Assembly: GCA_013433145.1 (NCBI GenBank)
Contig: CM024187.1
Location: 5,906,826 to 5,970,825 of the forward strand
Length of the DNA: 64,000 nt
Direction of reading: 5' to 3'
Origin: Ascaris suum
Taxonomy: Eukaryota > Nematoda > Chromadorea > Rhabditida > Ascarididae
Shown here piece after piece: positions 1-13,557 of the stretch (its first letter is position 1; the number at the start of each line of letters is the position of its first letter). Made by a program: the position numbers and the translations under genes. Under the pieces are notes generated by a model. It did not search any database and was not told where the DNA came from. It was given only the letters and a program-made list of their open reading frames with translations.

Positions 1-1423
<1,423 letters not shown>

Positions 1424-3954
1424 GAAAACACCTGTCGTATATTTCCACTAGTTATCGTCCTCAAGGCTGCTACTACTGAGCGTGTCATCTGCAATTATAC
1501 GATTAAAAACCATTTCGAATGAATGAAGCAATCGATATCGCATGCTGGAAAAGTGGCTGTCAATTACTGCAAAAACGTATTGAAACCTCTCAACAAAGAT
1601 CGACTGCTAACTGACCGATTTATATCGCTAATGCGACACTACTTTGTGCCTTAAACGTTTATGTTCTTAAAGCAACAAACAATTCTTACCTTAGTGATCA
1701 CCGGTCAAACAATGATCAATTGCCTTACGAGCCTCATATCACTGCCATCGACAGCTATAAAACTCCATCACAGAAGCGTTGAACGCATAACTCCCTTTAC
1801 GGCAATTTCAGACAATTAGCTGCTACAAAGCAACAGCGGTAACGTCTGAAACATTTTGGATGATAGTGCTCTCTTGGCGTTTTGAATGCTACCGAGTAAC
1901 TGAGCTGGCGTGATGATGAGTTGAGGCGAGGTAACCAGCCTGGGGCATCAATAGGAAATGAAAGACGTGCGATAAGTTTTGAGATGATGAATTTAAGAAG
2001 GGAGTTTCTCAACCTCCGTCACGAAAAAAATGCGAAACATTTGCTGTTCCATAATTTTAACGCTTTCTTATAAGAAAATCCACACAACATAAAAACGTTG
2101 TATCGAATATTTCAAACTATCCGTGCTTGGCCCACTCCACATAAAAAGATGTGATATTGTCTGAATTGAGGAAAAAAAGTCGTCTTTTAAAACCATTCGC
2201 TGTAACGATTAAACAGAGCGCCACTCGCTATCCTATTTACGGCGTTCATCCCACAGTGACCTACAAGCCGGATTTGTGCGATTAGCCTACAGCCATCACA
2301 TGCACATTGCGCAAATGACATCTACGATTGCCTTCTGCCAGGGAGGAACCTGCTGGAAGTCGAATGCGCGATTCCAAAGCATTATTCAGCTTTTAGCAAG
2401 CCAAGCATTTCACTGGTTTGAGTGCATTTCTATCATACTCATCAGCCTTTATTTCATCACCTAAGTGAAGCGTATAGGGAAACAGAAGACGGCGCTAAAG
2501 TTCATCTTATGTCTCTTATTGCTTTAGAAATAAGTATGTTGCGAAGGCGTTCTCTGTCCGCATATTTCAAAATAAGACGTGCTCCGCTCAAACGATTGCA
2601 AAGGAATCTCAGTGTATATATATTTCGCATTTTTGCGTCCGTGCCTCAAAAAAGCCTTGTACCCCTCGTCTGGCCCCATCTAATTTTAAAGCAGTAATTC
2701 CACTCGTAGAAGGGATGAATTTTTTCTACAAAGATATTCATAGAAGAATCCAAATTATGCTGCCAGAAGCGCACCTTCATGAATTAGGCGTCCCTTGCAA
2801 AATCAACTCCATAACAGCCGACCCGTGATTAGAACGCCCTTTATTGCAGCAAATGCCTTATCTGATCCCTGGAGCATCGCCAAAAATTCCCCTTTCTTGC
2901 GATGCGGTGGTTGTCATGAAACTAGGTCACAAAAACAGGTCGGCGTGAGCTGAGCTTTGGTTCTCGGAGTCAAGTAGTGCATATTCTCGAGACATTCGTA
3001 ACAGTTTACGGTTTTTGTATAATGTCAAATAAGGAGAAGAAACGGAGATGAGAGGAGAGAGATTAGAGGCTAGTAATAGAGTCAGGCTTGCGGTTGAACG
3101 GTCTCCTGTTTTATCCCGTCAACAGGAGTGAATTTTTATATGCATTCAACTATGCTGCTGAAAACATTGCAGTCTGCCCCCATTGTGCACTTCCAAACTT
3201 GGTAATCATAAAACAGTTGCAGCGAAAGGACTCCCAAGAACAATACTCATATTGGTCGGATTCTAGTAGCAGATTACCTTTATTAGCATATAATTGACCA
3301 TGGATGTGTAAGGAAATGTTTTTGAGGAAAGTCGCCACAAATCTGGTGTGTACTCATCTGCACTAGTTTTTGCGTAGTAGTTCGTCTATGCTGTGTTTTG
3401 AATATATGCAGGAAAATCTGCGCCACTGACGGTGCACGACATATTTACACTGCACAACAGTGAATATGTATCTTGCGTTATCAGGTGCTTAAAAGGGTGT
3501 GTTGGTGTGTGTTGTCCTACGCCGAAGATGACCGCGACATAGGTGCTGCATGGCGCCAGCATCAGGATATTTCCGTCATGGTGGAAGGATGCTGAAGCAG
3601 GTGATTAAATGCATAACAGAGCCATAACTGCAAAAAATGTGATAAAATTGCAACAAACATGTGAGGCCGCCTTTCAATCGCAGATGGTAAGCGCCTTAAG
3701 ATGACAATAACATTGCATGGGTGAATCATCAATCTAAGGCGTGTGAACATCTGAAAGTATGATTTATGGGATGCTAGGCGTGGCAAGTACATGTTGATGG
3801 TGCTTTTTGGACCGCAAGATTAATTCTGACATACTTTTTGAAAGAAACAACGGTGATCGAGTTCTTTCTGAATGTGCACTCGCTGCCAAGTAAAACTGCA
3901 TTACGACTGCATCCATACTGGTCGAACGTTAATCAAAACACGAGTATTGTTTAG
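1424..3954. other. No supported gene
   Basis: AT-rich sequence with scattered short open frames. I found no exon chain, repeat or RNA gene that I could support. Confidence 0.45.
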
Positions 3955-4200
3955 GAAGAAGTGAATTTGAACTCAGCTCGGTCTCCTAATCGTAGTAGCA
4001 ATGATGATGCCACTTATCCTATGCTTATAGACTATGGGGATTATGGCTTCCGCACACACTTGAAGCTGAGGTGCGTTAAGTTGGCTTATGAGGAGTGGAC
4101 GAACTTCAAAATGGATATGTACTTGTCGGATTACCAGAAACTTGCAAGGTCGGAAATGCAGCGATTATTATGGCTCAAAATTCGGAAAACTAGAAGATAA
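3955..4200 (+). CDS. Orphan candidate terminal exon
   Basis: An 81-codon open stretch follows an acceptor-like TTGTTTAG in phase 0 and ends in TAA, with AATAAA-like AAATAAATG just after the stop. The last third is rich in charged and aromatic residues (YEEWTNFKMDMYLSDYQKLA and onward) and ends in a basic tail, KIRKTRR. I do not recognise a family and could not find upstream exons, so it could be the last exon of an unseen gene, a gene relic or chance. Confidence 0.3.
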   Translation, partial: EEVNLNSARSPNRSSNDDATYPMLIDYGDYGFRTHLKLRCVKLAYEEWTNFKMDMYLSDYQKLARSEMQRLLWLKIRKTRR

Positions 4201-7200
4201 GCAAATAAATGAGCATTTCAGCCCTTGCTGCTGTCACGATGAGCCGGTATGAAATATGCGAGCAATCCTTATAGATCCAGGAGGAGGCTAGAGGTTCAGA
4301 AGGTCATACAGCACTTAGTCGACGGCTCTATCGGAAGGTACAGCGAGTCTTGCAATAAGTGACTACATGCCAAGGGGGATTCTGCATTATACAGTGCGCC
4401 ATATTCAGCTCATTTTTCGGCGGTCATGACGACTGTGGTCAGGAAGTATCTCTCCCATCTGCCTCTCAAAGCAAAAGCTACACCACAAAAACATTCACTA
4501 CAAATAAAGCAGCATTCGCACCCAGTCTTCCTATCTGCGAAACATCACCGCATGAATGTTTTTTCACGCCGAAAAAGCAGCCTCTTAAAAACCAGTATGA
4601 TGACAACGGATGGGACGGTTTAGCAGGTACCCCACGATAACTGGTCCATGAACACCTTCAAGCGTTGTCTTCGAACACTGCTAAGGAAACTGAGATAGCC
4701 TTGACATTTACAACATTTTGGACGTCCCAACAGTTGCTTCTTCAGTTCTTCCAAACGAATCTGCATTTCACACATAAACACAAAAACGCATATATACGTG
4801 CACGTCCATATATACACGCGCATATACGCAACGTCACTAATTGTGTGCGCTTAACCATTCACAACTGGCACAGTTCTAACAAGTGCCAATGTCAACTTTA
4901 ACTTGTTCAGTATTATTATCAGTGGTTAGAGTTAGTTGGTAAACGCTTCGTATATGAGCGCTTTCAACGTGACATATGAAAACGACAGATGCACACCAAC
5001 CACAGAGGCGGGTTGGTTGCAAATCCCGACCTCTCGAACAGTGGAAAAGACCATTGCTGCAACTCTTTCATAACAAGGCATCAATTTTAGTCGATACATT
5101 CTGCTCGCATTTGCTAAGAAGAATAGAAAGAAATACTTTGGAAATCAAATACCTGAAAACAATAAGTAATCCCTAAAACTACGCAGTCACATGTTTAATC
5201 CATTGAACTTCCAAACAGCTATACCTAGTAAATAGTTTTTAGGGAATAGGATGTCGTCGCTCGCTACCATAATTAATTTCTTCGCAAAGTCTTAGCTTCC
5301 TTTCCTGTTTAAACCCTCCAAATTTACATATCTCTGCAACGGATGCCTATCTTTGCGTAACATTTATACGACGCGCAACCTTCCATATCTGTGCAACTTT
5401 TAAGGTATACATCGTCGACAACTACTGACCGACACTTGCTACAAATTTTGCACAGGTGGGCAGATTTTCAGTACTCATTCATTATGCACTAAATAATGGG
5501 TCTGCAACTCTACGAAACCTAGCAAAGTTTAACTCAGATTATTTTTGTAATCTTTCCAGATTTCTTACAGTCATCAACAAAAACAAAAAAGTAAATGGCG
5601 GTATACTGTCCCTACGCATATTACAAGTTTGGAAACGTTTAATGGTACTATATTTATTTTCAACAGGTGTTTGCTGCATAAATAACGGTTGCGGGTAAAC
5701 GAAGCGCCAGCTTGTTGAAAAGACGATTAAATTAGCACGGAAATCACGTTTACGAGCGATTTGCTGGAGCCTGGGTGCACCGCATATACAGAGTCACTGT
5801 TGTTCCTACGTCTCATATATCTTTCGCTCACTCTTCTGGGCTGCTTCCGATTCACTGAGTGGGTGGTTTTTTTAATTGCTTGTGCGAATTAACCAGCAAG
5901 ACTGTCACTAGGAAGAAAAAAAACTTTATGTCACACTTAATTATGGCTTGTTTTTAAAATATCCCTTCGAATGTGCATTATAGCAAAGACAGAATTTCTG
6001 GCGGTTTCCGCAATTAGCGTGGTGAGAGATGTGCAGTTTGCCTAACAACGAGTTAAGGTAAGGAAACCGCAGGTGGACAAACTCACGGAAAGAAGGCAAA
6101 CAAGCACTGGCAAACGCACCTGTACGGAAATACAGGTAAGTGATTGGCGACGCAGCGCGACATCGCGTCTCGCATTCCAAGAGTGTAATTGTGGTTTCGA
6201 TGGTGAATTGAAGTGGACGCTCGCTTCTTGCGGCGCGTCCTTGTTCGCGCAGGCACCGCCCATACGTGGCGCGACACCCGCAACACCTCGCACAGTGCCA
6301 CCTCGAAATCCACTTTGCGGGAGCACCTGTACCGGATCCGTCGATGCCCCACCTGGAGCTGATTCATTTCCTGTGCAACCCGTTTGACGGCGGTTTCTCA
6401 ATTATCCCTCGAGGGTATTTTGCCACCCCAAACAACATCATATATCCTTTGTCGAGGATGCGTGACAAAGACCTTGCAGATTGAGCGTTCCGCACAGAGA
6501 GGTGCTGAAAAACGAGAAATTACTTGTGACTACGACCACTATGAGGTCCATTTTGTTGAGCTCTGGTTCGAGAGAGCGCCATCGATGCGTATGCGAAGTA
6601 GAAAAACACTTTCAATAGGCATTTCAGATCGTTTGGAGCACATACAAATACACTCCTGCTGTGAAAGAGGGAGGGAGGGAGAGAAAGGGAAGAAAAGGAG
6701 AGCACATATATACGGTGGTATTTCTTAAGAAGAACAGGAGAGGGCAGTGGAAGAAAGGCTGCAACAATCACCTGCTTAGTTCGTGATACGGGTATAGTTG
6801 CACCTTGCATCCAGAGAGTCAAGAGTGAAATTACGAGGGAACCATGGTTTTGCATAATTTGAAACTGAGACTTTTCAAGTGGCTTTCAGGAATCCTCCCA
6901 TTTCTGATGTATAAATGTGAGTCCGTTCCGAGCAAAGTGCAGTTGTTCCGAGCTAAAAATTTGATGTTGTCTATGAATACTGGACAAAACTGACCAATCT
7001 CCCCTCATTCATCTGCATACCGCTGATGTATACATATGCGTATGCATAAACATATAGGTGCTTAAACGTTTGGATTATGGGCATCTAACATAGTTATTCA
7101 TAGATTTTGAACATATTTTAAACGGGAGCGTCTCAGTGTAGTTAAGCATCCAGAGAAGTGTGTGCTGCGACAAAGAGCATCCTCTTTGCTATAATGTGAA

Positions 7201-10200
7201 CGAGCATGTGTACATATAAAGCTGAAGAAGTGAATCGCGTCGTCTACTTTGTGGGATCAATAGGCAGGTCGTCACTGAAAACCGGCTTACGAATAAGTGC
7301 GAAAGTGAGACTTCAATTTCCACATAGTTTCTACGTAAATGAGTTTCTATGTATGTTTGTAAACAATGCTTACATTGTAATATAATCAAGCATTATAATC
7401 TATATCAAGTAACAATCATTCTGTCTATTCGTTTGCTGGATTTGTGGGCGTATCACTTTCACAGGAACTCATAAGAAATCCAGTGGCATCGAGTTTGTTA
7501 GCTAATATTTTTCACCGGGAACGACTTCATATATCCCAATTTATCCTCATGACTTAGCTGCCTAGGGTTTATTTTGAAATCCATGGTTAAAGGCCTCTGA
7601 AAGGTTGTCACTACCGTATTTCACTTCGAGCAGCTGATTTAGAAATTTGCATCGCTAGTGATTGTGGGTAACCTGGCAGTAATGTGTCGTGTCAAATCGG
7701 GTTTCACATTACTCGTGTGGCTGTTTATCAACAGTTGTACGTGTCCTTTCCAATCGGTACTTTAACCGACTCGAAAGCAGGTTTTTTTATGAATGCTCAT
7801 GCCGTGGTAAATGCTCACTTACTTCCATGCGCTTTTACAGATTTGTATTTTTAGGGGGCATTACATTGGTACCATGTCTGTGGACATATAGATGTGTCTG
7901 TTTGTCTGGGGCCGATGGCATCATTGCGCGCTACTTGAGGGCGCCAGATTTTCAATGAAACTTCTCCAGGTGGTTATTAAATAGGCGGAAGACGAACACT
8001 AATTTCATTTTCCGCTAAACCAGCCTTTAGATCCTTTGGACTTTCGAGTATCACGGGTAGTAGCTACACTTCGAGAATGTCTGCAGTGTGCAAAATTACT
8101 CTCCAGGCGTGCTTGCACGAGAAACCAAGGATGGGTTAAGTGGAAAACAGGGCTGCCTTCGAGCTCATCATGTTGAATAATCCCTCTGGAGAAATTTTGT
8201 GAAATTCTAATGCGTCCATAAATGGGGCTCAACTGCACCGGCTGCTTATCTGTCCATCTGAGCCGAGGTCCAAATCAACAGGTCAGGGCAGCGTGGCAAG
8301 TTAAGTCTCTTTTTATTAATTTGCTGAGAGTTATGGGCGCAAAAAATCCTCTCCAAACTCGCACATAAATGCGCGTTTTGCGAGCAGCTGGGCGGTAAAA
8401 TGTGAGCACAAACGAATCTTCCCCTGAATCCATAAGAGCCGACCATTTGACCGAATCGTACCTACCGCTCGGTTAAAATGTAAATGCATTTCATGTAAAG
8501 CTTAAAATTAAAGCTCATATTTCACTGGTTGCTTGTAATTTATGAAACTTGCTGACCTGACAAGCGGGATCGCTGAAACGCATATCGCGCAAGCTTTTCT
8601 GGTGTGCTTCCCAACCTGCTCAGTACTAGTGTCTTGATATTTGTGAATGCGAAAACGTATGTTACATTACCTTCTATATATTATTCATTCCTACTAGGCG
8701 TTATTCGTCTATGGCACTCTTCTTTTTTATGCATCTTTGCAATTTTTCGAAAAAGCCGGTAACCTGAATTGTGAAACAATAACCTAGATCAGCGCAACCT
8801 CATGGGAATAGCCTATGCCATAGTTGACCTCTTCTCCTCAATTTCGTTGCATCTACCATGTTCCGCATTAATTATTCGCGCTTAAAGACATAACAAAACA
8901 TGCACATTCACTGCTCAATGAATCAGATGGTTCCTGAGAAGGAACTTTGTGGGTACATCTAATCGACTTCACATGAAAGTTTATTTTCCATGATTTGTAC
9001 GATCTTGCATACGAATAAGGAAGGAAATTGTACGATTTTCGGTCATTACTTCTTGTATATATTTCTGTTACCTTATTTTATGCGTTATCATGAGCTCTCA
9101 TGTGATACCTTATTTTCGCCCGGCACAATACATGCAAATTGCACTTTATCGCTCGTAGGCCTCAGATCAGCTCCCAGAGGCGAATCTTCGTAAGATTTTG
9201 GCAAAATTACTTTGGTAAAGCAGATCACGGAAGGGGTTTGAAATCAGCCTAGTAACCACTAAAGCCACGGCATGGGTAAACTCTGATCTCCAATACATCT
9301 CAGTTTCTACTTTCGAATTCAACTGCTCCATCTCACTGTAGCTGACGCAAAATTGAACGTTCTGGATTCTCACTGCTCTTTCATTAGATACTGAGTGGCC
9401 CCTACAGCGTTAAATTCTATAGTCAATATTTGCAACCTTCACGAAGCTTCTATGTAATGTGTTTGATCATTCGATTCCTAGTGAGTCCGCTCGACTAATA
9501 CGCTTGCTGGTCGCTGTTCGTATTCACCTGGCAAGAGGGTTTACGTCCTGGAAGCTATTGTATAGCAACTTTAGTTGTGTTTTTTGTGTTAATGCAATGC
9601 ACCTTGTCTTGACAAAACCAAAAACCTTTTTGGTAACAGCACTCTGGCATGCTTTCCCAGTTATTAAAAGCTTGTTCGGTCCAAAATAGATTTGGCAGCT
9701 TGTAGAATTCGATGTCGTCCCATTTTCCGTCTAATAGTTGGATGATGGAGAAAAATCCGAGGATCTCTCGATGACCAGACCAAGGACCAGTCGATGATCG
9801 AAAGTCGGAAGTACAAGTACCGACCAGATTTTAGAAACCACCAATGGGCGCACTTTGTGAAATTCAGTGGGTGCCGCAGTTCCACTTCTGTTCAACACGC
9901 TTATCATGTTTTAATTTAAACGCATTAGAATGACAGAAATTCCATCTGCTCAATTGTTTTGTATATAAAACTCTTTCGAATATTGCGATTGAATAAAAGT
10001 ACGAAAAACTAGTTGGGAACTTCTTTCAACGAAAACATCTCGTCAGATTTTCAAAAGGAGATTTACATTTATTCACTACACTTCGCACCAATAGAATTTA
10101 TCTGCACCGATTTACTTGAAGGTAGCAATTTGCAAGAAACAATGAAAATGCTTCAATGTACACATCATCGACAAATATCCGAATAGCAGTGGTGCCCATG

Positions 10201-11384
10201 TTACCTGATGTCTCTATTCAACTCTTACAATTTATGAAATAATTGAGAAAACGAATTAAAACATCACGGGAGAACGTAAAACATATTCACATCATCATCA
10301 ACTTGCAAATCACAAATAACTGTGCCGATATGATTACTAAGGCATCAACTTAGTGGCGAGCAGTGAACGTGGCATGCCTTCTGAAGGAGCACCTTGAAGA
10401 GATTCACTGCGGCAAGACGCCAATTACTGCATTGCCATCTTGCAAAATTGAATCCTTTAAGTTATTCGTACGTTACTCAGCAAAGTGAATTAAACCAATT
10501 GCACGATACTGAAGAACGTGGAAGGCGCACGATACTTCTTGCATCTCACTTTCAAGGAGTGTCAGTTGCGGTGGATGGAAAAATGTTAGTGTGATAGACA
10601 TCCAGCAGTTTTTAAAAGTCAGATCCGTCGGAAAATTGGTCGAAGCAGAATAACGACATGTAATGCACATACTTGCCTGCGATTTACTATAAAATCGTCG
10701 TTAGTTTTTTCAGGGCGACCCCTTACACGGAACTTAAATATTTTGAAAGGAAAAATTATTTGCAGTGTCAAAGTTGGAAATGCAGTGAATGAGGACAAAT
10801 CTGTTAGGAACGACAACTGGGAACATAATTAACATTGCGAAAAAAAGACGCTTGATACTACAGGTGACATCAACCAACGACTGCAACAACGAACGAGCTA
10901 AAAAAGCGGCACATGTGCGATTTTAAAACGCAGCGCTTTATAAATCGCTCTTCGTTTTGCAAGTAATTCTGCCACATCTCTAAGGTATGGTGCAGAGATG
11001 AGCTCTCATCTGCAATAACATTCACAGTTCTCTCATTGCCAATGAGCAAATTGTCGGCGACACAAGTTACAAGATGTAGGCTGTGATCACAACTGCGCTT
11101 TACTCCGGTTATTAGTCTGAAGCGCTTCTAAGCAGTTGCAACCGCAAACCTCTTTCATATCCGAGGCCAGTAGGGTGGACATTAGCACAACATAGAATGA
11201 ACTTGGTTAACATTCTATTCCAATGCAGCAAACGAGGGGAAACATTTCCAGCGCGATGTCCACGCATATCAGAGCAGACTTACTGTAAGGTAGACCGGTC
11301 GCCTACGGACGAAGCGGGAATAGTGCGCGGTGCAAGGTAAATCAAAGAAGGTCAAGAGCATACGGGCAAATCAAATCACCGCCC
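4201..11384. other. No firm gene; GC-rich patch at 6.07-6.49 kb
   Basis: Most of this stretch shows nothing recognisable. Around 6073-6487 the base composition becomes GC- and CpG-rich, and several frames are open on both strands at once. A strong donor (CAG then GTAAGT) sits at 6135 on the plus strand. This could be a promoter with a first exon, but no frame gives a known protein. A purine-rich GA tract lies at about 6664-6700. Confidence 0.35.
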
Positions 11385-11508
11385 AGGCTGAATGGGCGTA
11401 CATGTGGCCGTGGGAGGCATGAGGAGATCAGTGGCAGCATGGAGTTCGCCGGGTGCGACTGTGGGGTCGTGCCAACGGTCGAAGTTGTGGACCAGTCCCT
11501 ACTTGTTT
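11385..11508. repeat. Direct repeat, copy 1 (124 bp)
   Basis: This 124-bp block recurs 212 bp downstream at 11597-11720 with only three substitutions that I can see. It is GC-rich compared with its surroundings. No terminal inverted repeats or target-site duplication are evident. Confidence 0.9.
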
Positions 11509-11596
11509 ATCGTGAGGTTAGCCGGAGGCAGAATCAAGAGGACATAAAAGGGACTGATGTGCTCATGTATCCATTCCAGCTGCTAAGTTGTTCGCA

Positions 11597-11720
11597 AGGC
11601 TGAATGGGCGTACATGTGGCCGTGGGAGGCATGAGGAGATCAGTGGCAGCATGGAGTTCGCCGGGTGTGACTATGGGGTCGTGCCAACGGTCGAAGTTGT
11701 GGACGAGTCCCTACTTGTTT
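11597..11720. repeat. Direct repeat, copy 2 (124 bp)
   Basis: Second copy of the block at 11385. Homology becomes patchy after 11720, where this copy carries about 18 extra bases before a shared short GAGGT-containing segment. An open frame (11604-11837) runs through it but looks like repeat sequence rather than a gene. Confidence 0.9.
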
Positions 11721-11923
11721 GTCACCTTACTGTATAAGCGTGGTGAGGTGTTCACCCCATACGCCTGTGTTGTCTCGCAGTTTACTCGACCGCAGCTCCG
11801 CAGAGGACGCAGATCCTCAAGGGACCTGGACAACTAGACCAGCCAAGGAGAGGTGACGTTTACATCACAACATTAATATTCGCCTGCTGAAATCAGCATT
11901 CAGACGTTTGTTGATGGGGTCTT

Positions 11924-11941
11924 CTCTCTCTCTCTCTCTTT
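11924..11941. repeat. (CT)n microsatellite
   Basis: Short CT dinucleotide run followed by a T run. Confidence 0.9.
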
Positions 11942-12810
11942 TTGCTCCTAGACAAAATCTGATGGATTTGCTGAAAAGCAACAATGAGCAGGTAAAACCT
12001 CAAGGTGACTCGCTATGCGTAAAATTGTCGGGCCCATATATTTAGCAAACCACAACAAAAATAATGGTCTCTAATTCACATTAACAAATTTAGAATTTCG
12101 ACTTCGTAATTACGAATTGCACGGAAATATTGTCTAATGAAACACTGTTAGGCTTCGCGTAAGAGTTAATTTATTAGCGCAAATGTTCCCAGCACTCTCA
12201 TTATCAAAAGGATCGCTGTTTCAAAATCCTAACTATTGTTGTTCTAAATTTGCAACTATGTAAGTAATCCTAAAGAAAGGAGAGGAGGAGGTGGGGAGGG
12301 CGGGCAATAGGCTGTTGGAGCCATTGAATGCAATAATGAGCGATAAGACACTGAAAAGAAAGTCTTGAAAGCTGCGAAAAGTGAGGAGACAGAGAACGAA
12401 CGGAAAGCGTTTCAATGGTTACATACAGTTATCCAAAACAGGCGACCAATAAAATTCACTTCGATGAAATCAGTGCAATTCAAATTTCATCACAAATCAG
12501 ATAGCAGCTATGTGTGAGTTATCACGGCGGCCATAAATGAGGTATACAGCCACACCTGTTTATTATAGACAAAATAGACTCAAATTTTTGGCTCATTTCG
12601 AAACGCACCGCAACTGAAATTCAGTCAACTCAACTGAAATAGACACTGAAATAGACAAACTAGGTGCGCATTACACAGCAGTGTTGTGCTTTGGGAATGT
12701 CTTATTGGAGCGATGTTGATGACGATCATGCACAAAGATCAGAACCGTTCCAAGGACACTGCACGTGAACGATAGTATATAGCACAGCGACGAAGCGACA
12801 GCTAACCAGA

Positions 12811-13095
12811 ATGAATAACCGCGACTTTGCTGCAAACGAAAATTACAACTTCGACTGCTCTGAATTCATTTGTCTCAAAGGTTACGTCTTAGAGATTGCT
12901 GACGGTGCTAATGGGCATGCATTAAATTACACCAGTTTAAGAAACCTACTAAGGAAATCTCAAATACCTATCACCGACAGACAATCTGGTCCGATAAAAT
13001 TTCATCCCTTTCTAATTGTGGATAAATTCTCAGTACACTGCATTCCATCAAAGATGAACCGCTGTTGTGCTCTCGAAGACTCTTCACTTTTATGA
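12811..13095 (+). CDS. Small intronless ORF, unknown
   Basis: An ATG-initiated frame of 94 codons ending in TGA. The first half has protein-like codon use with many RNY codons. No signal peptide, membrane helix or recognisable motif is visible. A TATA-like AGTATATAGC lies about 40 bases upstream of the ATG. It sits just beyond the 3' end of the Clc-like gene on the opposite strand. It may be a small gene, a gene relic or chance. Confidence 0.25.
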   Translation: MNNRDFAANENYNFDCSEFICLKGYVLEIADGANGHALNYTSLRNLLRKSQIPITDRQSGPIKFHPFLIVDKFSVHCIPSKMNRCCALEDSSLL

Positions 13096-13557
13096 AACAG
13101 CGCCTACTTCTGGCTGAAATAATCACCTAACAAAGCGATCTTTAAGAAACTTTCAAAATCGCAGAAATGCTCTTCACTTCTCAGCAGTCACAAATCGGAA
13201 TAAACATCACACTGTGAACACAGTATAAGTGTGTGTTTCGTTGTCTGCTTCTATATAATAGTCACAAAGCACAAACCTAAACTCATGAAACCTAGAGAGC
13301 ATAACCTACAACTCCGTTTCGAATGATCAATTGATTTGTAATCTATGGACATCACAGACATTTGCAATCATCATGTGATTGATTGCGTGCGAGCAGAAAG
13401 TGAACTTCTCGCAGAGGATTTGTACATCAGTCATTTGCATAGTAAAATGGCATAGAGGCATTGTTTCTTGAACAGTTTAAGAACAGCTATAGAAATGAAT
13501 CGCAAAAACGTACGTGCTGGTTTTCTTGGTGCACTTTTAAATCGATTTCTTAAACAA

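Noticed and set aside
5010..5040. tRNA-like GGTTGGTTGCAAATCCCGAC
   Set aside because: It resembles a T-arm, but no acceptor stem, D-arm or anticodon stem can be formed around it.
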